Source of the DNA: Neocallimastix lanati (nom. inval.)
Taxonomy: Eukaryota > Neocallimastigomycota > Neocallimastigomycetes > Neocallimastigales > Neocallimastigaceae
DNA: 64,000 nucleotides
Assembly: GCA_016946835.1 (NCBI GenBank)
Contig: JACVTC010000018.1
Coordinates: forward strand, 334,501-398,500
Reading direction: 5' to 3'
How positions within the stretch are numbered: position 1 is the stretch's first letter; each line of letters starts with the position of its first letter. The position numbers and the translations under genes were made by a program. The notes under the pieces are model-generated. The model made no database searches. It worked only from the letters and a program-made list of their open reading frames with translations, and had not been told where the DNA came from. Of this stretch, positions 47,384-61,200 are shown piece after piece.

Positions 47384-47913
47384 TAAAATTTTAATTTTTT
47401 AAAAATAACAAAAATCTTAATAAAAATTATTTTTAATAAAAAATATTTTAATAAAAATAAAAATTTTATGAAATATTGGCATAATTAAATCTCTTATAAT
47501 AAACTCCTCTCTCTATTTTGTGTGTTAAGTATTTTCTTTTATTTTTGTTTTATTCCTCGATTAATATTAATTATTAGTATTAATTGTAGAAAAGGGTTAA
47601 ATTTAATTAAATTTAAATTTAATTCTTTACATGAATTCAATATATTGTAATATATTGATTGATTTAATATTAATATATTTTTAAATAAATGATATAAAAT
47701 TATTTATTATTAACTAAAACTTTGTTTAATATAATTATTTGAATTAATTTAGCCTAGATTGATTCATAATTATTTAAATAATAGTAATTAGTTAAATAGT
47801 TTTAATTGATATATAACTGAACTAGTCGGAATTCAGTTATCTCAACAATTCGCCACACATACAAAAATAAACAAAAAAATGACTGAAAAATATTTCAAAA
47901 ATTAGCAGAAGTG

Positions 47914-47995
47914 GTCAGTTTGTCCGAGTGGTTAAGGAGTCAGACTTGAAATCTGGTGGGCTCTGCCCGCGCAGGTTCAAACCCTGCAGCTGACG
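47914..47995 (+). tRNA. tRNA-Ser (UGA), third copy
   Basis: 82 nt, identical to the arm copies. Its 5' end is 12 bp after the last base of the right palindrome arm. Confidence 0.95.
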
Positions 47996-48005
47996 CTTCT
48001 AACTG

Positions 48006-48077
48006 GGGGTGTTAGCTCAGCGGTAGAGCAATTGACTGCAGATCAATAGGTCTTCGGTTCAAATCCGGAACGCCCCT
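48006..48077 (+). tRNA. tRNA-Cys (GCA), third copy
   Basis: 72 nt, identical to the arm copies. 10 bp downstream of tRNA-Ser. Confidence 0.95.
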
Positions 48078-48255
48078 TGAATATTTTCTTATTTTTTAAT
48101 TTCAATTATTTTTTATCTTTTATTAATAATTCTTCTTCTTTTATTTTATTTTTAATATTTTAATTTTTTTTAAGGATATATATATGTATCCTATATTTTA
48201 TATTTAATAAAATGAAAAATAAAAAAAAAAAAAAAGATTTTATTGAGAAAGTAAC

Positions 48256-48452
48256 ATTTTTTTATTTTTAAGATATATTATAAAAAAAATTTTTTTTAAA
48301 ATTTATATGCTTTTATAAAGAAGAAATAAATTTTTATCAAAGTAAAAGTAAGATTATTTTTTTATTTTTAAGAAATATTATAAAAAAATTTTAAAATCTA
48401 TATGCTTTTATTAAGAAAAAATATTTTTTTATCCAAATAAAATAAGATTTTT
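48256..48452. repeat. Tandem duplication, about 100-bp unit
   Basis: Two diverged copies beginning TTTTTTTATTTTTAAGA and containing TATATGCTTTTAT-AAGAA. No ORF. Confidence 0.7.
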
Positions 48453-48819
48453 TTAAAGAAAGGTAAAATATATTTTTATATAAAATTTTGTATTTTTAAT
48501 TTTTTGTTTTTTTACAATAATTTTATCGTGTTTAATAATAATGGTAATTGAAGTAGAATACACCTTTAAAATTCTAAAATTAATTTATATTAGATATTCA
48601 AATATTAAATAAAAAAATATAAACAAAAAATACAAAAAAAAAAAAAAAAAAAAAAAGAGAGGACCAATGATGAAATAATCAAAACAAAAAAATTCAAGAT
48701 TGATTGTTTTGTTAGAGGATTTTACATAAGAGAATAAGAATTGAACATTCAGGATAACTTTGAGCCAACATTGAAACATGACTCAATGTGAATTTTGAAC
48801 TTCAGTTGCAAAGTTTAAA

Positions 48820-50100
48820 GTAACCAGAGCTCCAGCTTGGAAAGTTTGTCTTTAACTTTATAAATAATATTTTTGGTATATTCTAAAAGTATAAATGAAC
48901 ATTTAAGTTATATTCGACATGTGTTGGAAGTATTTCGCCAACACAAATTACAAAATAATATTGAAAAATGTACCTTTATGCAGACTGAAGGAGAAGTCTT
49001 AAGTAATAAGGCATCAGTAGAAGGTTTAAGTCCTCAGAATACTAAAATTAAGGCTAACTGGTAATGGGAAGCACCAGTTGATATTCATTAATTACACTCC
49101 TTTCTTGGAGAAGTAAGATATTATAGAAACTTTATTGAACTACTTTATATATATTGTTAAGAAAAAATGATAAATATAAATGGAATTTCGAACATCAACA
49201 AAGTTTTGATTTTCAAAAAGAAAAAATAATAAATGCTTCTATTTTAAAATATCCAAGTTTTAATGAAAAGTTTATAATTATAAAGGATGTTTCCTATGAA
49301 TGTATTGCAGAAGTATTACCGATAGTATTACTGACTTGGAAGAAACAGCACTTATATATTATATTACAAAATTGAAATCATATATATTAGGAAATCTTAA
49401 TAAAAATTAAGTTATAATAAATCATTAACCTCTTATTAGTTTCTTTAAGAATAAGGATCCGAATAATACTAGCCAAGTAAGCTGTAGATGGTGAAAATTA
49501 CTTTATTGAAGGTTATTATAAAACCTATCAAAAACTTCAAAAAATCTATTATTGGAATAATATGGTAATGGATATTAAAAGGGTGGTACAAAATTATAAC
49601 AGATGTCAGTTGATTAGGTCAAAACTATATCCAGAACCTACAGAAAGTATTCTAACTAAGATAGAAGGTACTTTTACACATTTGGGTTTAGATATTATTG
49701 GATTTTTAATTAAAGCTAAAAATAATAATCAGAAAATTATAATAACAGTAGATTACTTCACCAATTGAGTTGAAGAAGAACCTACTGAAAACATAGCATC
49801 AAAGAATATAATAAAGTTCTTAGTGTCTTTGCTTGACATAGTATACCCCAAGTAATTTCAACTGATAATAATATTCAGTTTACCTCCGAAATGACCATGT
49901 TATTTTTAGATCGCAATGATGTATATGTGAAAATTTACCTCCATATATTATCCGGAATGTAATGAACTTACGGAAAATCGTAATAAAAGATCTGTAAATT
50001 ATTAAGATTATTGGGTTCGAATAATAAGAAATTGGGATAAAATAATACCTTCCGCTTTATGGGCTCTTAGAACTACTAAAAATAAGATAACAAATCATTA
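48820..50100 (+). pseudogene. Decayed Ty3/Gypsy pol (RT end, RNase H, integrase)
   Basis: Related to the core element Pol but heavily mutated. RT box reads FVFNFINN (48859-48867 encode I-N-N), so both catalytic Asp are Asn. Then YSKSINEHLSYIRHVLEVF in a shifted frame. RNase H fragment 49154-49375, with AEVLPIVLLTWKK where a deletion joins regions. Integrase fragment 49500-50090: GYYKTYQKLQK, NYNRCQ (first Cys of the HHCC pair is Tyr), HLGLDIIGFL, then TGA at 49767-49769 where WVEAEP is expected, STDNNIQFTS, LTENRN, SALWALRTTKN. At least five frameshifts or stops. Non-functional. Confidence 0.85.
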
Positions 50101-50925
50101 AATATATATATCGATACTAAATTAAAATTTGAAATTCTCATGCATAATAAATAAAATAAGTTAGTTTATTTTATTTTATGAAAAATAACTACATGTAAAT
50201 AAATTATTATATATGATTAATGCTTAACTTTTGACGATAATATAAATCTGATGAGAATTTTGACTCTTAATCTGTCAAACATATATTTTATAATAAGTTA
50301 CATTTCTTCATAATGATATAATTTGTTATATAAAATTATATTTTTCTGAGTAAATTCGAATCAATCTTAGTACTCTTAATTTAAACATTTATATGAAAAG
50401 TAGTTAAATTATAATCGGTAAATAAAGTGAAGTATTAACATGTTATATCTTGACTAAATATATTTTATTCTCTTCTAAAATAATTTTTTCTAACTAATAA
50501 ATAATTTAAAATGATTAATAATACTATTCAAGAAATTAATATCATATTTCATTACTTAACTATTAATAAATTTGAAACTTATATTTAATTTATAATTGAA
50601 TACTTCTTTGTTATACCATAATATTATAGACTTTAATTACCACATTATATCAAAAGGATATAAACTTTTTTATTTTTTTTTTAAAAAAAAAAATATTTAT
50701 TTTTTAAAATTTTATAATTTATAAAAATATTAAATCATATCTTACTGATTCATGTCAGTAAATATTATTTAAAATAAGACATGATAATAATTATTTTTTT
50801 TAACATAAAAAGGTATAATTCTTGAATTTCATTATTTTTAAAATTGCATATACAATATTTAATTTAAAAAATATAAATATCAAACATATAAATAATATAC
50901 ATAAATTTACTTTATGCAATTCCTT
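50101..50925. other. AT-rich interval between two pol remnants
   Basis: No gene or recognisable repeat. Confidence 0.6.
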
Positions 50926-50929
50926 AATA

Positions 50930-51720
50930 TCTTACAAAGAGGCTCAGTAAGTTAAGTATAATTATCGACGAAAATTCAATGATATCCAATTACTCCAAAA
51001 AAAGATCCCAATTCATGAAGATGAATAGGTGATTTTCATTTCTTTATACCATCTATTTTACTATCGAGTGGAGGGTTAGGTTTTTGGCTGAGACTTTGAG
51101 ATCAAACGTTTCTGCTTCAGTTTGTATAAAGGAATATTTTTCAATGTTAACCTTTTAGTTTATTTTTTTTTTTTTTGAAAACGTCTAAAACTTTTCTTAT
51201 TTGTTCCTGATGTTCTTTAACAATTTTTAAATAAATTTTTATATCATAAATAAAGCTTGCAACCAATTCTCCGACATAAGGAAATAGAATTTTATTCATT
51301 TCCCCTTTGAAAGGTAGTAGGTGCTAAAGTTAAACCTAAGGACATTACTTTAAATTGGTAAACTTGTTACTTCAACGCTTTCTTTTTCCATAAATTTTGA
51401 TAAAAGCCTGAGTAAAGATCTATCGCAGTAAAAATCCTTGCTTCATCTAAACCATCAAATACTTTGTCAATATTTAATAAGAAATAGGAATATTTAATTG
51501 TATCAACATTGACTTCACGATAGTCAGTGCACAATTATCACTTTCTATTATATTTAGAAACTAATACTATTGGAGAAGACCATTCTGAACAAGAAGGTTC
51601 AGTTAATCTTTCATCAATTAGTTTAGTTAATTCTTCCTTTAATATATACGACTTAAATTTGAAAAGTGTGTAGCACTTTTTGCTTAATTTGCTTAATAGC
51701 AGGTTTCAGTCCATTTTATG
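50930..51720 (-). pseudogene. Decayed Ty3/Gypsy reverse transcriptase fragment
   Basis: Minus-strand pieces align with the core element RT: LKEELTKLIDERLTEPSCSE, LCTDYREVN, VFDGLDEARIFTAIDLYSGF and FQFKVMSLGLTLAPTTFQ-like segments. The catalytic box is FIYD (51241-51255) instead of FIDD. Several stops and frameshifts, and a poly-T insertion near 51163-51174. Opposite orientation to the neighbouring 48820-50100 remnant, so they are not one element. Confidence 0.8.
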
Positions 51721-51739
51721 AATCAATTAAAACGTTATA

Positions 51740-52690
51740 CTTTAAGGGAAGGTTAAAAAAATTTCAGAGTTCAGAGTCAATATATTATACATTTATATTA
51801 ATAATAATATGTAATCACTTGATAAAAATAAATAATTAATAATTTAATATTTTTAAATAAATTTTGAATAAAAAAAAAAAAAAAAGAAAAAAAAAATTTT
51901 TTTTAAATAAAAAAAGAGAGAAACAAAATAAAATAATTCTAAAAATAATATTGATAAAATTAAAAATAAATTATAAAAGAACTTTTATTCTATTGTGTGT
52001 TTATCTCTTTTAATAATTATTTAATTGAAAAATTATTTTTTTATGATATACATTTAAAATATTTTGTATTATTGATATTATAATAATAATTATTATTATT
52101 ATTACATATATAAATTATTGAATTATTTGTTTTATTAATTATTATTATTAATTATAAATATAATTATCATAAAATATTTTTTATTATTATCTATAATTTA
52201 TTATAATTATTTATTTTTATTACTATAATTATATTTAAATATTTAGTATTATTATTGTTTCTCTTAGAACTATTTTTTTTATATTAATTATTATATTATA
52301 TAGTATATGTTATTATTTAATAATAATTTATTTAATTATTATTATTATTTTATCATAATCATTGTTAATAAACTAACCTTATACATTTATTGTTAATAAT
52401 AATTATTTAATAATTATAATTGTTCAAAATATTTAGTTATTTTTTTCTATTATTATAATTAATGAAATAATAATTTTTATTTTTAGTATTTTTATTTATT
52501 ATATCTATTATTATTAATTCTATATTATTTATTACTCACTATAATATAAAGTAATTATAAAATTATTTATTTAATTTATTAATAATATTATGAAATTATA
52601 ATTTATTATATATTAAATATAATTTAAATTCAATTATTAATTAATAAATAATTTTTATTATAATATATTTATTCTTATTTCCAAAAGATT
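51740..52690. other. AT-rich stretch without recognisable gene
   Basis: Low-complexity A/T, including A-runs at 51869-51897. Nothing coding. Confidence 0.7.
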
Positions 52691-52934
52691 TGGGAGTGGT
52701 GCATTCAATTTTTTTGAAAGAATGTGACATTTCGACAAATTGCAATTCGCCAAGTTGAAAATTATTAAAAAAAATAAATAAATAAATATAAATAAATATT
52801 ATTAATATTGAATAAAAAAATTTTAAAGAAAGTTATTTTGAATTAATTATTATTTATTAATTTATTTATATCAATATTCCACTTGGCGAAATGCAACCTT
52901 GCGAAATGCAATTTGGGGAAATGCAACTCTCCCA
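52691..52934. mobile_element. MITE, 244 bp, with target duplication
   Basis: Terminal inverted repeats TGGGAGTGGTGCATT and AATGCAACTCTCCCA. Flanked by AAAGATT on both sides (52684-52690 and 52935-52941; an 8-bp reading is possible if one terminal base is excluded). The inner part repeats a GCATTTCGC/GCGAAATGC motif several times. No ORF. An 8-bp duplication would suit a hAT-type transposase. Single copy here. Confidence 0.7.
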
Positions 52935-52941
52935 AAAGATT

Positions 52942-55900
52942 TATTATTTTTTTTTTTTTCATTTATTATATATATATTTTTATCTTTAAATAATTTAACC
53001 CTTTGTTATTATTAATTATTATTATAATAATTATAATTAATAATAAATTTTAAATATTTATTTTATAATCGTTATAATTTATTTTATTATAATATGTATA
53101 ATTATGCTTAAACGATTGTAACTTATAATAATTATTTTTATTTATATTTATTTAATATTTAACATTAATAATTACTATTTATTACAATAGTAATATATAT
53201 AACATTTATTATAATTATTAATATTATTAATACTTTTAATATTTAATATTATTTTTATATTATTTATTAATTTTTTTTATTTAATACCAATTTTTATATT
53301 TAAAATTTTATTATTATAAAAATTCATTATTATTTATTATTTATTAATATTTATTATGGAATTTTATTTTTATTTTATTCAATTTCCATTTTTATTATTT
53401 AAAATTAACAATAAATTATTGATTTTTTTATATTTTGATTTATTATGTAATTATTTAATCATTATGTACTATTATTTATTATAAATTTTTAAATATTTAT
53501 TATTATTATTATTATTTTAATTATTATTACTATTAATTTATTTTTTTTTAATATGTAAATAATAAATGATTTTACAATTACTTTAAGTATTTTTAATAAT
53601 TTTTTTAATAATTTTATTTTTAAAAAAAAAGGTTATTGAAATAGTTATTTTCCCATTAAGTAATTATCCTTTAATAAAGCATGATTATAAAGTTTATTAA
53701 AGTAGTCATAATGAAATTTTAAAGGAAATTCATTACAAAAAAAAATAAAATAAAATTTAATTAATTAATTATTTTTTCTAATTAGGTATGTGTGTGTATG
53801 ATCCATTTTTTCGAAAATTACTTAAAACTAATATAAATTGATATTTTTAATTAAAAACACGTTTTGGAGTTTACATGTAAAGAGTATTAAAATTTAAATA
53901 TATTAAATAATATAAACCAAAATAAAATGTTTAATATTGCTTAATTGAATATCCATAAATTATATTTATATATTATTTAAATTTATATTATATATTATTT
54001 ACCATTATTTATATGTTATTTATATATGATAATATATAAATATATAAATATATAAAATTATTAGTAGATTAATCTTTTTACTATTTATTTTTAATCTTTA
54101 TTTCTATAGGTTTTTATTATATAATATTAGATTACTAAAATCAAATATTATTTAATAATTATTATATATTATTATTTAAAAATTATTTAAGAGTTATAAT
54201 TAATTTTCATTTTTAATTTTTAATCGTTTAAATTTTATTAGTTATTTATTATATATATATTTTTCCTAATTATTATTATAATTAAATAAATATAATTTTA
54301 TAATTGTATTTAATATTTTTTAAAAGTATCGAAAAATTTTATCTATAATAAAATTAATAAATTGATAAAGTAATATACCAATTAATATATATGTTGAAAT
54401 ATTCAATAATTATATAAATAAAAAAAAATTATAGTATTTTATTAAATAAAAATCTTCAAAATATTTAAAATCTAACTTTTGAGTAAAATATTGATTTTTA
54501 CTATTATTTATTATTATTAAAACTTATTATTTATTTCTATAATTACGAAGTATTAATTGTAATATATATGTTAATTTATTATTATATTTAGATTATATTA
54601 TTTCTTTTATTAACTTAAAATTCATTTACATAAATTTATTATTATTATAAAATTTATATTGGTTTTTATTTGATATAAAGTTTAAATTATTTTTTATTAT
54701 TTATAATTAAATTTTTATTATTTATCTATTAATTATTATTAATCAACGCTATAATTGTTAGTGATAACTAATATTTTTATTATTTAATATTAATTTTTAT
54801 TAATTGAATTTTATAATTTATTGTAATATTTTATTTAATTATAATTAATTATTATAAATTAAGAATTTTTGTTAATTTTTAATATTTAATTATTTATTAT
54901 ATATTCATATATCATTTCTTAATTATTTATATCATATTATAAATATATATAATTATAAAATTATTTTAAATATTTAAAATAATTTAATAATTTATTTAGA
55001 AAAAAAAGCTATTAGTATAGTAATATATTTAGTATGTTTTATTATGAAATATCTTACAGAGCATGTAAATAATAATACTACTAATAATATTTAATAAATA
55101 TAAAATAATAATTATGAAATTTCAAAAAAAAAAAAATTATTCCATAAAAAGAAATATATTAAATTAAAATTCAATTTTTAATTATTAATTAAAATTATTT
55201 CCTAAAAAAGTATATATGTATGATCCATTTTTTCTAAAATAATTTATAATTAAATATTTTTTAACATGAAATTAAATTCATGCTTTAAGGTTACACCAAT
55301 ATATTATATATATATAATAAATAATACTAATCATAAAATAAATATTAACATATATATATAATGATTAATATTGATCAATTGAATATTAATAAATTATATT
55401 TATATTATATATATATGAAATAAATATTTAATTAATAGAACTTTTCATATAATTCAATTTCTTTATATACCTTTTAAAAATTTAGAATTACAAAATATAT
55501 TTATAAACATAAATATATTGAACTAAAAATAATTATTCGAGTTATAAACGATATATTTTATAGAAATCTATATTTGAAAAGAATTATATAATGTTTATAA
55601 ATTGTGTACTGTGTTTATAACATAATTTTTATTATTTATTAATAATTAAAATATTTATAATTATTGAGCAAAATATTGATTTTTATTTTAATTTATTATT
55701 ATTATACTATATTACATTTGTTCAATTTAAATTATTAAATTTAAATTTTATTATTTATCATACAGTAATTTATTTATTATTCCACAATTGCTATATTTTT
55801 ATTATTTATTTTATCCTATTTATTAATTATTAATAAAAATTTTTTATTATTAATTTTTCTTCAATAATTATATTTATTATTGATTATTATTATTATGATC

Positions 55901-58250
55901 ATTGTACTCATAATTATTTGTATTATTATTTATTATTTTATTTAACTATTTCTAATTCTTTTATTTATTATTTTTTATTGCTGTTTATTTTATTTAAAAA
56001 AATTTCAAAATTTATTATTTATTATTTATTATTTATTATTAATTATTCACTACTTATCATTAATCGCTTATTTTTTATTATTTATTTTTACAATTTTTTT
56101 AAATAATATTATTAATTATTATCTAAAAATTATATTTTTTAATATTTAATATAATTTATAATTTAATATTTAATAGTTATATTTTATTTAATATTAATTA
56201 ATTAATTAAATGATTTATTGCTACCATTCATTATTAATAATTTTTTTTTATTATTATTATTTTTACTAATTATCTATTATTATTTATTAATTACTATAAT
56301 ATGAAATATTATTATATTTTTGTTTTATTATTTACAATTTTTATATAATATTTCCTTATAATTTTTTTATAAATATAAAATTTAAAATATAAATTTAAAG
56401 CTCCTTTAAATATAATTATAGAATAATATTTAGTATATATAAGAAATAAACATATTTAAATTCTAAATTTTTATTAATATATTAATTTTTGGCTATAGTT
56501 TATTAATAATATATTTTTATTTTTCAATAATAAATTTAAATATCAAATTTTTAAAATTATTTAAAATATTATATATTTTAGGCCATTTTAACAAAAGTTA
56601 AATCATACTTTGATACTTTTTCATATTTATTTTTATTTTTATAAATATTATTAATTATATTAATTTATTCATAAAAAAAAACTAATTGAATTTAAACTAA
56701 TAAGGAAAATATAAATAAAATTTTATCCATTAATAATAATAATAAAATAAATTTAAATAATTTTTACTATTTAGTTCATATTAATTAATGTTTAATAATA
56801 AATAAGATTTAAAATTAATATATTTTATTATTACACGGAAATTTATTTAAAACTTTAATATTTATAAATTTTATTTTTATTAATTGAAAAAAAATATTTT
56901 ATATAAATTATAAAAACAAAACTAAATTATATAGAATTATATATAATTTATTGATATATTTATATAATAAAGAATTAGAGAAAGCTATTATTTAATAATT
57001 TATGACTATATTAATTATTTCCTATAAATATATTTTATTTTCGAATATTAGATTTTATATAGTTAATTATCGAATGTATTATATTAATATAGAAATATCA
57101 TTTATACTATTAATAAAAAAATTAAAAAAAATAATAATAAATAAATAAAAGAAATTATTTTACAAATAATTACAATAATTAATAATAAAAACAAATTATA
57201 TATATTTAATAAATAAAATAGTAATAATAATATATAAATAATAATAAATTAGTGCATTTATATTAATATTTATTAAAATAATAATGATTATAATTAATAG
57301 TTATTAAATGACTAAAATTATTTACAATTGTAAATAAATAAATATTAATAATTATTAAATAAATTTATAATAAAATAATAATAGAAAAAATAGTATTATA
57401 TAATAATGATTCATAAATATAAAATATTAATATATATTTAATAAATAATATATAAATTTTAATAATTAAAAAAAAATACTAAATAAAAAAAATAATTTTT
57501 TAATTCGTATTTACTATTATAATAATTGATAATTGATAATATATAATAAATGTTAATAAATATTAAGTAATTATAAAAATAAATATTAATAAATATTTTA
57601 AATAATTAAATGATAAAAAAGGTTAATTTAATAAAAAATAATATTTTAAAAATCATAATTAAGACATCGAAAAAAAAAAAAAAAAACTGTGAAATAAATT
57701 AATTTTTAATAGTAAAAATTGTTATTAACATCCAGTAATTTTTATAATAATAATTATTGAAATACCTGATAATAATAAAAACTTTATTAAATATTAAAAT
57801 TAATTAATAAATAATAAATTCATTAGTATTTAATTATGAATAAATATAAAAATAAATATATATATAATAAATATAATATATATTTAATAAATAATAATAA
57901 ATAAAACAAATTAATAAGAAGTATTTATATATATAAATATTTTATATGTTTTATAATAAATAAAAATAAAAAAAAATAAATAATATATGAAATAATAATA
58001 TTAATAATAAGAAATAAATAATAATATAAAATTTTATAATATTAATATATTATAATTATATAATTATTAATTAATAATAAATATTCAATATATAATTAAT
58101 AATATATTTAAAAAAATAATAAATAAACATATAAAAATTAGTATTAATATTTATAATTAGTAATTTTATAATTAATAAATAATTATTATTTTAATAATTT
58201 TAATTGATTAAGAATAGTAAATAATAATAATATAGGTATTATTTAAAAGA

Positions 58251-58291
<41 letters not shown>

Positions 58292-61200
58292 TTTAATGTA
58301 ATTTTTATTTTTAAATTTTCATTAACTAATATTTTTTTTTATTTATATAATATTAATAAATTTAAATATAATAATATATTTATAGTATAAATAAAATAAA
58401 ACTAATACTTTTAATTATTCATAAATTAAAATTAATTAAAATAAATCAATATATATTAATAGTGTATTATTTATAATTTGGTAATAATTTATTAAAAATT
58501 TAACATTTTATCGGAAATAATCTTTAATTTATATTAAATATATTTTCCAGTAAAACTTTATTTTATAAAGAAAATTTTTTTTAATTTATTGTTTTTTCTC
58601 AAATGGAGAATTATTTAAACTTTAACTTTTATAAAAATATTATATATATATATTTTTTTAGTTTCTTATATCTTAATCCTTTTAATATAATATTATAATA
58701 AATAAAAATTAAAACTGTTGAGGCAGTTTTAGTTTTTAATTTTAAAAGTGTTTAACATATCTTTTAGTTTATATTTTATTATATATAATTATGGCCTTCA
58801 ATTAATAAGAGAGAATGGAGGTTATGTTTTTTTAATTATTTATTATGACAATAATCAAAATTATGATACAACCAAGCTAATATGATAAACTAATATTAAG
58901 AATTTATATTATTTTAGGAGAGACATAAAATTTACATTATATTTATTATTCATAATTAATTATTAAATATAAGTAATATATAAATAATATGTAACAAATA
59001 ATAAAAAGAATAACTATATAGTAAATATTCAATAAAAAATAAATATTAAAAGATTATTAATAATAAACCTAATTTAATAAGCATAATTAATATCAAATTT
59101 TAAAATAATAAATAGCAAATATTACATATATAATAAAATACTAAAAGGAAAAAAAAAACATCTATAATTTAACTATTTACTTCCTTAATATTAATTCATT
59201 TATTTTTTTATTTTTTATATTTAATTATTGATATATATATATTATAATTTTGTTTTTATCAATTTTTTTTTTACTTTAATATTTTTTTAATATTACTATT
59301 GTTTTTATTATTAATAATATTTTTCTATATTTAGTCTATTTTTTTATTTTACTAATTTAATATTATTTATGTCATTATATTTATTTTTTATAATAAAACA
59401 TTCATTTTTAATAATAAAAACCACATTATTCATTATTTTATTTTTTTTCTTTGATTAATAATATTTTTATATTATATAATAATTTTATTTTTTTTTATTA
59501 AACTTTAAATATTATTTCAATAAGAGTGCTTTTTTGTAATAAAATAGTAATTTAAAATTCATTTATAATAATTTTTATTAATAGTGTTATGTTTATTTAT
59601 TAGTGATTACATTACTTTAAATAATAATTTTTCTAATACAAATATATTTATAATTGTCACTTTATATTTAATTCTTTTTTTTTTTTTATATTGTATTTTA
59701 TATAAGATAATAACAGTTTCATTTATGTGTTGTTTTAAATGATATGTATGAAATACTAATAAAGTTTTTAATAATTATCAGAAAATTTTTTCATTTATTT
59801 TTTTTTTTTTTTTTTTTTTTAACTAAGCTAATAATAATAAATGGAATATATGAAGAGGAATAAAACTATTACACTTAATAATTACATATTAGAGCGCTGA
59901 AATCAATACAACATTTTAATTCCAAAGAATATAAGAAATAATTTTTTTTAATTATATATAATTTAATTTTTAATTATATATAATTTAATTTTTAATTTAT
60001 TAATAATATATTTAACATGATTTATTTTCTTATTTTTATATATATTTTTATTATTTTATTTATTAATTTTTTTAATAATTCTATTAATATTATTATAATT
60101 ATCAAATTCATAATTTTAAATAGTTTTTTTAATATTATTTAATATAATCATGAAATACTTTTTTTTATTTATATTAATAGTTTTTATAATATTTTTGAAT
60201 CAATTTAATTATTTTCTTTATTTTCTTTAATATTTTTATTAATATTCAATATTTTTTTATCATTTTTATTATGAATAATTTTATATTTTTATTATTAATA
60301 ATCTTTATGCTTTTATTATTAATAATCATTTTATTATTATTATTATTAATATTTTTATTTTTATTAATAATTAATTTTTTTATTTTTTTATATTACTTTT
60401 TTTTTTAATTATTCTTAGAATATTTTAATTGATACTTTTTTTAATATATACAAAGACTTTAAATAAATATATTTTTCTTTTGAGAAAAAAATATAATTAT
60501 AAATTTTATTGAATTTATTGTTTTTATATATATTTATTGAATTCAGTATAAAAATGTTCATTACTATTAAGAATATGAATAGAAAAGAGTATATGTATAA
60601 CAGAATATCTTTATTTTTATTTCTATTTTTTTTATTTATACCATTAATTTTTATCTCTTTATAATAATTTCATATTTTTATTATTTTTATTATTAATCAT
60701 TTTATTTTTTATAAAAATTACATTATTATAATTTTTTAGGAATTTTAATTATTTCTATTATTATAATTTTTACTTTTTTATTTTTAAATATAATTATACT
60801 TATATTATTATATACAGCTTTTTATGATTTTATAATAAAATTCTTTTAACATCTTATTATCAATAATTTAATTTTAATGATAATTTTTTTTAATTTAAAT
60901 TTAATTTTTTTATTTTTAAATTATATTATTAATTTTTTAATAATAATAATATTATTGTTACTATTTTTATTCTTTTCAATTTTTATTTATTATTAATAAT
61001 AATATTATAATTATTAGCAACTATTATTATTATTATCATTACTATTATCATTATTAACTACTGTTATTATTAACTATTATAATTATTGTTTATATTATTT
61101 TTATTATCATAATTATTATTATTATTGTTATTTATATTATTATTTATTATTAAAATTATTATTAAATATCAATATTAACTAATAACTTTATTAAAACTAT

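Larger units (their letters stand above)
31218..47902. repeat. Right arm of giant inverted repeat
   Basis: Reverse complement of 4171-20854. Carries mirror copies of every left-arm feature; those not listed separately are AT-rich filler. Continues without a break into a third tRNA-Ser/tRNA-Cys pair, whereas the left arm is cut by LTR-A. Confidence 0.97.
47903..48250 (+). repeat. Third copy of the tRNA-Ser/tRNA-Cys segment
   Basis: About 340 bp homologous to 38200-38545, including both tRNAs, the TTTTCTTATTTTTTAATTTC downstream flank, and the last 16 bp of the small gene fragment (AGATTTTATTGAGAA). Diverges afterwards. More substitutions and indels in the flank than between the palindrome arms, so an older duplication. 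Confidence 0.9.

Noticed and set aside
4171-47902. Palindrome as a missed-adapter sequencing artefact
   Set aside because: A unique 10.4-kb core separates the arms and homopolymer lengths differ slightly between them; not excluded without reads.
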